NCBI RefSeq assembly: GCF_002884445.1
Contig: NZ_KZ614144.1
Span: forward strand, 4,322,094-4,386,093
DNA from: Paenibacillus castaneae
Lineage (GTDB): Bacteria > Bacillota > Bacilli > Paenibacillales > Paenibacillaceae
Length of the DNA: 64,000 nt
Reading direction: 5' to 3'
In this document: piece by piece, positions 26,074-33,800 of the stretch
How the letters are laid out: the number at the start of each line of letters is the position of its first letter
Numbering within the stretch: position 1 is the stretch's first letter
The notes under the pieces: generated by a model
What the model was told of the DNA's origin: nothing
Database searches by the model: none
What the model saw: the letters and a program-made list of their open reading frames with translations, nothing else
Translations under genes and position numbers: made by a program

Positions 26074-26831
26074 ATGGTCATCGCTCCAAATCCGCCATCT
26101 ACTCGGAGCAATGCTCCTGTGACAAATGATGAAGCTTGTGGTGAAGCTAAATATACAACGGTTCCCTTAAGCTCCTCCGGATTTCCGAAGCGGTTCATCG
26201 GGGTATGCCGCATAATGGATTCAATTCTGTCTGGCGATAATATTTTTTTATTTTGCTCTGCAGGGAAGAAGCCTGGAATAATCGCATTAACCCTTATTTT
26301 ATCGGGAGCAAATTCCCGAGCTAAAAACTTCGTTACACTATTGACTCCCGCTTTGGAAGCCGAATAAGTAAACACCCGTGACAGCGGCGGCTCAGATGAA
26401 ACAGAAGAAATATTGATGATAGAGCCTCCACTTCCCTGTTCAATCATCTTTTTACCAAAAACTTGACACGCCAGCACTACGCTTTTCAGGTTGACGTCCA
26501 TAATTCGGTCCCATTCTTCCATTTCCAAATCCAAAAAAGGTGTAGAGCTATTTGTTCCAGAGGCATTCACAAGGGTATCCACGCGTCCTCCCCATTGCAA
26601 TACCGCGTTCAATACGGATTCTAGCTCATCTTTTTTAGTAGCATCAGCTTGAAAAGAGGTTGCTGTACCTCCGTTGCTTTCGATTTCTTCACATACTCGT
26701 CTGGCTTTATCCATATCTCGGCCAACGACAGCCACCTTAGAACCAGCCTCGGCAAGCGCGGAGGCCATGGCACTTCCAAGCACCCCATTGCCTCCGATCA
26801 CAACGGATACGGTATCTTGTAAATTAAACAT
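26070..26831 (-). CDS. SDR oxidoreductase, UxuB/YjmF-like D-mannonate oxidoreductase (fructuronate reductase)
   Basis: Classical short-chain dehydrogenase of 253 residues expected to reduce D-fructuronate to D-mannonate with NAD(P)H. Nucleotide site GGNGVLGSAMA at residues 13-23; catalytic Ser142/Ser143, Tyr156 and Lys160 (YSASK). The segment PGFFPAEQNKK followed by HTPMNRFGNPEEL closely follows the pattern of Bacillus YjmF/UxuB, which separates it from generic SDRs. The ATG at 26831 follows AGGGGTGATT; the frame continues upstream to a GTG but crosses the promoter. It is the first gene of the operon and its stop overlaps the next start. Confidence 0.8.
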   Translation of the reverse strand: MFNLQDTVSVVIGGNGVLGSAMASALAEAGSKVAVVGRDMDKARRVCEEIESNGGTATSFQADATKKDELESVLNAVLQWGGRVDTLVNASGTNSSTPFLDLEMEEWDRIMDVNLKSVVLACQVFGKKMIEQGSGGSIINISSVSSEPPLSRVFTYSASKAGVNSVTKFLAREFAPDKIRVNAIIPGFFPAEQNKKILSPDRIESIMRHTPMNRFGNPEELKGTVVYLASPQASSFVTGALLRVDGGFGAMTI

Positions 26832-26854
26832 CCTCAAATCACCCCTACTCCAAA

Positions 26855-26870
26855 TTAACAACGTTGTTAT
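26855..26870. promoter_or_regulatory. LacI-type operator copy 1 at the lar/uronate operon start site
   Basis: TTAACAACGTTGTTAT (minus strand ATAACAACGTTGTTAA): the AACAACGTTGTT core palindrome begins four bases after the -10 box of the operon promoter, so a bound repressor would cover the start site. The divergent LacI gene begins 132 bp away. Confidence 0.75.
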
Positions 26871-26873
26871 TTT

Positions 26874-26902
26874 ATCATATCCGAATATTTCTTTGCTGTC
26901 CA
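26874..26902 (-). promoter_or_regulatory. Promoter of the lar/uronate operon
   Basis: Minus strand -35 TGGACA (26897-26902), 17-bp spacer, -10 TATGAT (26874-26879): each box is one mismatch from the sigma-A consensus with ideal spacing. The operator follows directly. A weak cre-like dyad TGAAAGCGTTGTAT sits just upstream at 26912-26925. Confidence 0.75.
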
Positions 26903-27001
26903 CACGAAAAAATACAACGCTTTCAGTTGCAAAAAATAAATACTATGATAAAGTGAACGACATAAACTAGCATACGTAAACATTCCTTCCGGAGGGAAGC
27001 C

Positions 27002-27991
27002 ATGGTAACTATTAAAGATATTGCAGACCGGGCTGGAGTCAGTTTCTCTACCGTCTCCAAGGCATTAAGAGATAGTCCGCTCGTACAAAACAAAACCAAA
27101 CAGCATATCCTTTCAATCGCAGCGGAAATGGGCTACCAGCCCAATATCGCAGCCCGAAGCCTCGTCTCTCGAAGAAGCGGAGCGATCGGTGTCGTATGGC
27201 CGTCAATTGAACGTGCTGCCCTTTCCTCTCTCCTTACATTGATCAATGAACAGCTTGAAAAGAACGGCTATATTACTTTGCTATCGATAAGCAATGTAGA
27301 ATCTGCGATCGAAATCTTCCGACGATACCAAGTAGATGCAGTGCTGGTATTTGGAGATAGAGATAGTATATCCAGCTTCAACAACTTAATTCCGCTTCAG
27401 ATGCCTATTCTAACTTACGGTGCTGCCGGTTACACGGCGTATTCCGCCGTTGATGTCAACCGTGGTCAGGCTGTCCGACTTGCTGTTCGTCATTTGGTAG
27501 GCTTGGGTCATAGAAATATCGCCTATATAGGGGAGCCTCAGACGCATGATCCGTTGCAGACTGTCAAGATCGAAGCTTTTCGCGAGGAAATAATAGATCT
27601 TGGTCTTCCATTTGATGAAGAAGCCATCATACAAATGAACGGCTTAGCATTTCACGATGGATATATGGCTGCTCGATCCATGCTGGAGAAGACCTCACAT
27701 CCAACTGCCGTAATAAGCGGAGGCATAGACATGACTCGCGGAATTGTTCGGGCTATTGGAGAGCATGGTCTTCGCATCCCGCAAGACATCTCAATCGTCA
27801 GTTATGACAATCTCCCTCAAATGGAAGACTTGGATGTTCCGATGACTGCGGTTGGCGTTGCCATAGCTAACATAACAACAGCTATCGCATCCACTATTCT
27901 TGAGCTTATTGAATCACCAAAATCGCTTAAAACCGTATACTTGGAACCAGAGCTTGTTGTTCGCCAATCCACCTCCCAACTGCGAGAATAA
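27002..27991 (+). CDS. LacI-family repressor, likely regulator of the lar/uronate operon
   Basis: 329 residues: N-terminal LacI helix-turn-helix (TIKDIADRAGVSFSTVSKAL, residues 3-22, with hinge helix region PNIAARSLVSRRSG) and a C-terminal periplasmic-binding-protein-like effector domain (IGVVWPS..., VSGGIDMTRGIVRAIGEHG-type core, VSYDNLPQ). GGAGGG precedes the ATG. It is divergent from the operon starting at 26831. Two copies of a symmetric AACAACGTTGTT site with the central CG typical of LacI operators lie in front of that operon and gnd. The effector is unknown; a hexuronate, mannonate or gluconate is plausible. Confidence 0.9.
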   Translation: MVTIKDIADRAGVSFSTVSKALRDSPLVQNKTKQHILSIAAEMGYQPNIAARSLVSRRSGAIGVVWPSIERAALSSLLTLINEQLEKNGYITLLSISNVESAIEIFRRYQVDAVLVFGDRDSISSFNNLIPLQMPILTYGAAGYTAYSAVDVNRGQAVRLAVRHLVGLGHRNIAYIGEPQTHDPLQTVKIEAFREEIIDLGLPFDEEAIIQMNGLAFHDGYMAARSMLEKTSHPTAVISGGIDMTRGIVRAIGEHGLRIPQDISIVSYDNLPQMEDLDVPMTAVGVAIANITTAIASTILELIESPKSLKTVYLEPELVVRQSTSQLRE

Positions 27992-28013
27992 CTTACCTTA
28001 ATTAGCTGAATAA

Positions 28014-28092
28014 AAAAACCCTCCATTCAACAGTGTCAGTTCATCCAAACATGAACTCTCATGCTGTTGCTATTGAGGGGATTTTTTTTGCA
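28014..28092. terminator. Large bidirectional terminator between LacI and AraC genes
   Basis: Outer stem AAAAACCCTC...GAGGGGATTTT with CAACAG/CTGTTG, enclosing a second hairpin AGTTCAT / ATGAACT. T-rich on both strands. Serves convergent genes ending at 27991 (+) and 28143 (-). Confidence 0.8.
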
Positions 28093-28142
28093 GCCATGAT
28101 TATTTTCATCCGTGTTCGAATCAAGGCGTAAAAGAGATCTAA

Positions 28143-29408
28143 TCAACAGGAATTTCTAAACTGGGTCGGGGTCATTCCTTCTATTTTTTTGAAAATGCGA
28201 GCAAAGTAACCTGCATCATCAAAACCAATATAGCCGGCTATTCGATCAATCGAGGTACGGCCTTCCCTCAGTAATAGCTTCGCTTCATCTATTCGCATCT
28301 TATTCTGATAATCAGTTAATGTCATTCCGGTTTCTTTCTTAAATTGTCTCGACAAATGAGCAGGATGCACAACACAATACTCGGCCAGCTGCTTCAGGTT
28401 CAAAGGTTTACTAAAGTGAATCTTAATATGCTTTGCTGCTTGCTGCACTAATTTCGAATAACCGGATATGGCATGCGCCTTAACTAAATCGCAATACTCA
28501 TCCTGCATCAATTCTTGTAAAGAATTAAGTGAATTTATACTTTCTGAACGTTCAATTTGCTTGGAAAATTTCTCCGATATGTGATGAAGGAAAAATGGTG
28601 GAACCTTCCCCTTCTCCGCAGCGATTCGCAGCAGTGTATTAAGAATAATAAGCATATTTCTCATGGCCCGAACCGGCTGATTCGGAAATCTTTTAGAGAA
28701 ATCATGCCAGTTTTTCCCTTCTGACATAACCTTTTTTATTTTTGTTTTATCTCCTTTTTCGACGGCATGCATGATTTCTTTCTCAAGCTCATATTTCAGT
28801 TCAATAAATTTACTATCACTCTCATCCGGCTGCTGTAAAATTTGCATCATGGTTTTCCCATCTCCCCGTTCCAATGGGTCTTGATGCAAGTTAACGATCT
28901 GATATGGAATCTGACGAATAGACCTTGCAAGGCTCAGGATGTTAACAACACTCTGAATTTTGGAGTTGCTGAACAGCTTTAAGCTCCGTATAAACTCTTG
29001 CATCCTATTCCGCTTGTTTTGATCCGTATGGAATAGTGAATCAAGCTTCTCCAAATCCGGCATTTGCATCAGAAAAGGCCCAATAAACCATATATGGGCA
29101 TCATCCCCTTCAAACTCGATCAATTTCGATAAGTAGGTCAATCCGAGTTCATTCGTATTCATATAGCACTGACTGGAATCTTGCTCGATTTGCTTGCCAA
29201 GCAATAAGAAGTCTTTCTGCTGCATTTCGAGTAAAAAATCAGGAATAGGGTCCCGTATATGTGTCAGAATAACTGAGCCGTCATTCGATAAAATAACTAT
29301 ATTCGTATCGATTAATTGATACACATTTATGCTAGCAGATGTCATTTGAAGGTGTTGAACCATCACTAAACCAGCCCTTTCCACGTCAATACAGTCCTGA
29401 AAAAGCAT
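28143..29408 (-). CDS. AraC-family regulator with long N-terminal sensor region
   Basis: 421 residues, much longer than standard AraC proteins. The first 300 residues form a cytoplasmic sensor-like region without membrane segments (SNDGSVILTHIRDPIPDFLL; ALIWFIGPFLMQ-like stretch), and the last 100 hold the AraC domain: LNLKQLAEYCVVHPAHLSRQF and TSIDRIAGYIGFDDAGYFARIF. The overall plan resembles the YesN/YesS-type output of Paenibacillus sugar regulators, but without a receiver domain. AGAAGGA precedes the ATG. A good promoter (TTGTAA, 16 bp, TATAAT) lies 30 bp upstream and a 52-bp repeat array lies farther up. Target unknown; the Opp-type importer is the nearest large unit. Confidence 0.85.
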   Translation of the reverse strand: MLFQDCIDVERAGLVMVQHLQMTSASINVYQLIDTNIVILSNDGSVILTHIRDPIPDFLLEMQQKDFLLLGKQIEQDSSQCYMNTNELGLTYLSKLIEFEGDDAHIWFIGPFLMQMPDLEKLDSLFHTDQNKRNRMQEFIRSLKLFSNSKIQSVVNILSLARSIRQIPYQIVNLHQDPLERGDGKTMMQILQQPDESDSKFIELKYELEKEIMHAVEKGDKTKIKKVMSEGKNWHDFSKRFPNQPVRAMRNMLIILNTLLRIAAEKGKVPPFFLHHISEKFSKQIERSESINSLNSLQELMQDEYCDLVKAHAISGYSKLVQQAAKHIKIHFSKPLNLKQLAEYCVVHPAHLSRQFKKETGMTLTDYQNKMRIDEAKLLLREGRTSIDRIAGYIGFDDAGYFARIFKKIEGMTPTQFRNSC

Positions 29409-29438
29409 TTATTATCCTTCTCACTCGTATTGCATATG

Positions 29439-29466
29439 ATTATACTCATTTTGTATGCATTTACAA
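29439..29466 (-). promoter_or_regulatory. Promoter of the long AraC regulator gene
   Basis: Minus strand -35 TTGTAA (29461-29466), 16-bp spacer, perfect -10 TATAAT (29439-29444), 30 bp before the ATG at 29408. Confidence 0.7.
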
Positions 29467-29560
29467 TACGGACTTACTGAAATCGGAGCAAAAAAAGGAG
29501 ACATAACTGCAGATTGTTTTCGGATAGATTTGAAGCTTGAACTGGTGAAAGTCTGCGAAT

Positions 29561-29940
29561 GTGATGCAGATATGCAGCACATGGAGCGCGGAGTGGCGGT
29601 AGAGCAGCGAATGTGATGCAGATATGCAGCACATGGAGCTCGAAGCGGCGGTAGAGCAGCGAAAGTGATGCAGATATGCAGCACATGGAGCGCGGAGCGG
29701 CGGTAGAGCAGCGAAAGTGATGCAGATATGCAGCACATGGAGCTCGAAGCGGCAGCCGAGCGGCGAATGTGATGCAGATATGCAGCACATGGCGCTCGAA
29801 GCGGCAGCCGAGCGGCGAATGTGATGCAGATATGCAGCACATGGCGCTCGAAGCGGCGGTAGAGCAGCGAAAGTGATGCAGATATGCAGCACATGGAGCT
29901 CGAAGCGGCAGCTGAGCGACGAATGTGATGCAGAAGTGCT
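29561..29940. repeat. Tandem array of 52-bp repeats, seven full units and one partial
   Basis: Units start at 29561, 29613, 29665, 29717, 29769, 29821, 29873 and 29925, exactly 52 bp apart. Each begins with GTGATGCAGATATGCAGCAC, itself an imperfect palindrome (16 of 20 positions symmetric), followed by a variable GC-rich part (agctcgaagcggcggtagagcagcgaa and variants). The eighth unit is degenerate. 52 is not a multiple of 3, so long open frames across the array merely cycle through one peptide pattern and are not genes. It lies between the importer operon's terminator and the AraC promoter. Confidence 0.92.
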
Positions 29941-29954
29941 GCTAATTGAAAAAC

Positions 29955-29996
29955 TAAAAAACGCCATTACCTTCGATTGCTCAAAAGTAATGGCGT
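29955..29996 (-). terminator. Terminator of the Opp-type importer operon
   Basis: 10-bp stem ACGCCATTAC / GTAATGGCGT followed on the minus strand by T6, just after the OppF-like gene. Confidence 0.85.
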
Positions 29997-30011
29997 ATTA
30001 AATTCGCCGTA

Positions 30012-30812
30012 TCACGCGAGATTCCATTCCTCATGAATCTTCGGCACATCGGAAATCAACTGCTGCGTGTAGCGATGCTTCGGATTAATAATGATTTCTT
30101 CCGCTGGACCACTTTCTACAATTTTCCCTTTCTCCATGATACACAAGGTGTCACTAATATAATAAGCTAACCCAACGTCATGAGTGATGAAGATAATCGT
30201 CATATTGTTCTCATTTCTAAGCTTAAGCAGCATATCCAATATAGTAGATCGTGAACAAGCATCAATCATCGATGTCGGCTCATCGGCAATTAGAATTTTG
30301 GGGTGCAGCATAAAGATACGGGCAATCATAAGCCGCTGCATCTGTCCTCCGGAAAGCTCGAAGGGGTACTTGTTAAACAGCTCCTCGAACTTTAGATTGA
30401 CGAAAGCGCAGGCTTCTTTCATTTTAATGAACTGCTCCTCCTTCGTAAGCTTTAAGCCCTGAAGCTCAATACAGTCAAGCAGTAATTTATCCACCTTGTG
30501 AAACAGATTGAAGGACGAGAACGGGTCCTGAAATATAGCCTGGATATCCTTCCAATACTTCTTCCGATCCTTATGGCTTCTGAACTGTCTAGGCATCCCC
30601 TTATACTGAATATCTCCGCTCGTTTCCTTCAACAAGCCCATTAGAATCTTCGCCAATGTTGTTTTTCCGCTTCCGCTTTCACCAACGATGGAGATGATTT
30701 CGCCCTCATGGAATGCGAAGTTCACGTTATTGACTGCCGTCATTTTTTTCTTACCATACCCGAATTCCTTCACAACGTTAGTGCCGCTTAACAGCACATC
30801 AGCGTTCTTCAT
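30012..30812 (-). CDS. Opp/Dpp-type ABC transporter ATPase, OppF-like
   Basis: 266-residue ATPase that powers the importer from the cytoplasm. Walker A GESGSGKTT, signature LSGGQMQR, Walker B ILIADEPTSMID and switch histidine in FITHDVG are present. It is shorter than typical OppF and lacks a clear C-terminal Opp extension. Its ATG with GGAGTGG overlaps the OppD-like gene by 14 bp. Last gene of a five-gene operon (binding protein, two permeases, two ATPases). Confidence 0.92.
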   Translation of the reverse strand: MKNADVLLSGTNVVKEFGYGKKKMTAVNNVNFAFHEGEIISIVGESGSGKTTLAKILMGLLKETSGDIQYKGMPRQFRSHKDRKKYWKDIQAIFQDPFSSFNLFHKVDKLLLDCIELQGLKLTKEEQFIKMKEACAFVNLKFEELFNKYPFELSGGQMQRLMIARIFMLHPKILIADEPTSMIDACSRSTILDMLLKLRNENNMTIIFITHDVGLAYYISDTLCIMEKGKIVESGPAEEIIINPKHRYTQQLISDVPKIHEEWNLA

Positions 30813-31854
30813 TCTTATACCACTCCTTCAAGGTATCGGGATCGAAGATACATCTGTAGACTCGGTCACCTACATAACGGTTCGGGATATCACCCTGCTT
30901 GCATTCCTCTTGGGCATAAGAACAGCGATCCGCGAAGCGACAGCCGCTCGGCACGTTTTTCAGATTCGGGGGAGTACCTGGAATAGCGGTTAGCCTATTC
31001 TCTTTCATGCCTTCCTCGGGTACGATGATGGAACCCATTAATTTCTTTGTATACGGATGCAGGGAATCAAATATCATCTGATGAGCGCTGCCTCGCTCCA
31101 CAATTTCACCCGCGTACATGACCATAATATCGTCAGTCACATGATATAACAGCGGCAGCTCGTGAGTAATAAAGACAAGCGATTTGATAAATTTTTTGTC
31201 CAAAAGCTCCTTCAACAATTTGATAACGGTCTTCTGGGAGGTGACATCAAGTGCCGAGGTCGGCTCGTCTGCGACAAGTATTTTGGGATTCAGAATGGTG
31301 GAGATCGCAATTACGGTACGCTGCTTCATCCCGCCGGACAATTCATTCGGATAGGATTGAAGCACATCGGGCGATAAATTTAATGTTTTAAAGCGCTCAG
31401 CTGCTATATCCCATACCTGTTTCTTGGTCAGATCAGGACGATGCTCCTTCATCATATCCTCGATAAATCGTATAATCTTCAGCGTCGGGTTCAAAGCATT
31501 CATAGCCGCCTGAGGGATATAGGCGATTTCCTTGCCCAGAATCTGCTTCCTTAGCTGTTCTTTATTCAGCTTCATAATATCTATACCGTTAATATTGATC
31601 GACCCACTGCCGAAATTAAGCGGCGGGAAATAGAAGCCCATCAGACTGAGCGCCAAGGTTGACTTCCCGCATCCCGACTCGCCTGCTATACCGAGCGTTT
31701 TTCCTTCCTCCAGCGCGAAGCTGACACCGTCAACTGCATACACATTTTCTTTGAGACGGGTTTTATAATACGTTTTTAAGCCCTGTACATCTAATATGTT
31801 TTTCCGTGGAGCCGGGCTCACATCCCCCATCAGTTCAACCGCGTTAAGACTCAT
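30799..31854 (-). CDS. Opp/Dpp-type ABC transporter ATPase, OppD-like
   Basis: 351 residues. Walker A GESGCGKST, signature LSGGMKQR, Walker B ILVADEPTSALD, and the C-terminal oligopeptide/dipeptide extension with cysteine cluster PSGCRFADRCSYAQEEC...YRCIF, which in this subfamily can bind an iron-sulfur cluster. AAGGAG precedes the ATG; the OppC-like gene ends 4 bp upstream. Forms the heterodimeric motor with the OppF-like subunit. Confidence 0.93.
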   Translation of the reverse strand: MSLNAVELMGDVSPAPRKNILDVQGLKTYYKTRLKENVYAVDGVSFALEEGKTLGIAGESGCGKSTLALSLMGFYFPPLNFGSGSININGIDIMKLNKEQLRKQILGKEIAYIPQAAMNALNPTLKIIRFIEDMMKEHRPDLTKKQVWDIAAERFKTLNLSPDVLQSYPNELSGGMKQRTVIAISTILNPKILVADEPTSALDVTSQKTVIKLLKELLDKKFIKSLVFITHELPLLYHVTDDIMVMYAGEIVERGSAHQMIFDSLHPYTKKLMGSIIVPEEGMKENRLTAIPGTPPNLKNVPSGCRFADRCSYAQEECKQGDIPNRYVGDRVYRCIFDPDTLKEWYKNEER

Positions 31855-31858
31855 GGCG

Positions 31859-32695
31859 TTAGCTCCTTATCTTAGGATTAAAAATCTCATCCATTCCGGT
31901 GTTAATCATATAGAGGGAGAACGTAATGATGGCAATAGCAAACGCCGCTGGGATGAAAGCCCACCATGCTCCTGCCACAGGAGCTTCGAATACCAATGCC
32001 CAGTTCATAATGATTCCAAGAGATATCGTATTATAGGGCCCCAAGCCGAGCATCGAGATCGAAGCCTCCGATAAAATTCCGGAAGCCACCTGTAGGATGA
32101 ATGCCATGACCACATATGATGCGATATAGGGAAGAATCTCGAACAGGATGATTTTGGGTGTGCTGTGCCCTGAAATTTTAGCGATGTTCACGTGATCCCT
32201 GTTGCGCAGCGACGTAGTCTGCGCCCGTACGGCTCGCGCCGTCCACGGCCAGCTGGTAAGTCCGATTATAAGCGCGACGATGAAGGAGCTGCGTGAATTA
32301 AGACTGACAGAGATTAGAATCAAGACGATGAAAGATGGAATGACGATAAACATATTCGTTAGCGCTGTCAGAATATTATCGACAAATCCCCCGATATATC
32401 CACATGCCAAGCCGATGACTAAACCGATCAAAGTTGCGCATAAGCCGGCTACCAGACCTACCATAATGGAGGTTCGGATACCGTATATAAGCTCTAGAAA
32501 TAAATCTCTTCCGAAATTGTCTGAGCCCAATATTAAATCCGAGTTTGGCGGTTGAAATGCAAGTGCCATCATCTCCAGCGGATCTTTTGTATTAATCAGA
32601 GGGTAAATCATGACCAGCAGAATCATGAGCAATGATGTGATAGAGCCAATTAGGAATTTGGGGGATTTCATTAAAATGCCAATGGAATGAGTCAT
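31859..32695 (-). CDS. Opp/Dpp-type ABC permease, OppC-like
   Basis: 278-residue membrane protein. After an N-terminal cytoplasmic start (MTHSIGILMKSPKF) and first helix come DNFGRDLFLELIYGIRTSIMVG, the hallmark of OppC/DppC, and a binding-protein-dependent transport domain with AKISGHSTPKIILFEILP as ATPase-contact loop. I start at 32695 because GGAGGAAAA precedes it and it follows the OppB stop by one base; upstream in-frame codons overlap oppB. Confidence 0.9.
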   Translation of the reverse strand: MTHSIGILMKSPKFLIGSITSLLMILLVMIYPLINTKDPLEMMALAFQPPNSDLILGSDNFGRDLFLELIYGIRTSIMVGLVAGLCATLIGLVIGLACGYIGGFVDNILTALTNMFIVIPSFIVLILISVSLNSRSSFIVALIIGLTSWPWTARAVRAQTTSLRNRDHVNIAKISGHSTPKIILFEILPYIASYVVMAFILQVASGILSEASISMLGLGPYNTISLGIIMNWALVFEAPVAGAWWAFIPAAFAIAIITFSLYMINTGMDEIFNPKIRS

Positions 32696-32696
32696 A

Positions 32697-33707
32697 TCAG
32701 TTTTCCTCCATTTGTGCCGCCTTGATCCTTGGATCAACGATGCCATAAATGATTTCAATTGTGAAATTAGCAAGCAGCACGGTTAAAGCGATAAGCAGCG
32801 TGCAGCCGGATATTAGTGGATAATCAAGCTGTCTTATAGCTGTGAACAACCAAGTGCCGATGCCGGGATAGCTGAATACGATTTCGCAAATAAGAGAGCC
32901 GCCGACCATGGTGCCGATAGATAGGGCCAAGCCGGTAATTTGCGGCAGCATTGCATTCTTAAATACATATCTGGCTACACGTGAATCGCGGATGCCGAGC
33001 AGCTTGCTATAGAGAACATAGTCCGAATTCAATTCATAGATGGACATTTCTCTCATGCCTATCGCTTGGCCCCCAATCGTAACTAACACGATGGACAGGA
33101 AGGGAAGAGTATGATGCCTGATGACAGATAGAATGAAGTCCAGACTGAAATGCGGCACCATCTGGTAATCATAGCCTCCCCCCATCGGAAACCACTTGAA
33201 AGTAATGGCGAGCAAATACAGCATGATGATCGCCAGTGTGAAAAACGGTATGGAATTCACGAATAAAGCTACCGGGAACAGCACTTTGTCAAAAACGCCT
33301 TTGCGATAAGCGGCAACGGCACCAAGCACGTTGCCCAGAATCCAGCCAACAAGTATAGCTGGCAGCTGCAAACCTACTGTCCAAGGAACTGCCGAGGCCA
33401 ATATATTGGATACCTTCCTTGGATATAAGCCAAACGAGGTGCCAAGATCACCTGACACAAGATTTTTTAAGTAAATGCCAAATTGAACGACGAGCGGCTT
33501 GTCTACACCAAACTCCTTCATAAAATTATCATATACCCGCTTTATGGAATCGCTGTCCGTCATACCCTGCGATACTTGAGATGCGATCGTACTGACGGGA
33601 TTGCCTTCAATAAGTCTAGGCAGCATGAAGTTCAGGATGAGAGCAATTAACAGCGTAAGCAAATACCATCCCGATTTTCTGATAAAATATTTAGTATAGG
33701 CATTCAA
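32697..33707 (-). CDS. Opp/Dpp-type ABC permease, OppB-like
   Basis: 336 residues with an N-terminal helix (GWYLLTLLIALILNFMLPRLI), a 75-residue external segment with FGVDKPLVVQFGIYLKNLVSGDLG-type sequence, and the permease domain (LLGIRDSRVARYVFKNAMLP as ATPase-contact loop). The start is TTG with GGAGGTGG six bases upstream. It couples with the OppC-like gene downstream by TGATATG. In this subfamily the pair transports oligopeptides, nickel complexes or plant oligosaccharides; the upstream cre site favours a carbohydrate. Confidence 0.9.
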   Translation of the reverse strand: MNAYTKYFIRKSGWYLLTLLIALILNFMLPRLIEGNPVSTIASQVSQGMTDSDSIKRVYDNFMKEFGVDKPLVVQFGIYLKNLVSGDLGTSFGLYPRKVSNILASAVPWTVGLQLPAILVGWILGNVLGAVAAYRKGVFDKVLFPVALFVNSIPFFTLAIIMLYLLAITFKWFPMGGGYDYQMVPHFSLDFILSVIRHHTLPFLSIVLVTIGGQAIGMREMSIYELNSDYVLYSKLLGIRDSRVARYVFKNAMLPQITGLALSIGTMVGGSLICEIVFSYPGIGTWLFTAIRQLDYPLISGCTLLIALTVLLANFTIEIIYGIVDPRIKAAQMEEN

Positions 33708-33800
33708 TCGTATTCCACCTCCGATAGAGTACTGGTGAAAGGAGGCCTATACTCGGGAGAGAATACCCAAATATAGGCCTGCCTCTAGTGCTTTCGCTAA

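Noticed and set aside
26912..26925. cre site upstream of the lar/uronate promoter
   Set aside because: TGAAAGCGTTGTAT misses the conserved CA end and other positions; noted only as a weak match.
29561..29940. CRISPR array
   Set aside because: The whole 52-bp unit is repeated, including what would be spacers, and no cas genes are nearby.
29421..29967. Three long overlapping frames (up to 168 codons) rich in Cys, Ala, His and Ser on the minus strand
   Set aside because: They are produced by the 52-bp tandem repeat, whose period is not a multiple of three; the same peptide pattern appears in all frames and no ribosome binding site is present.
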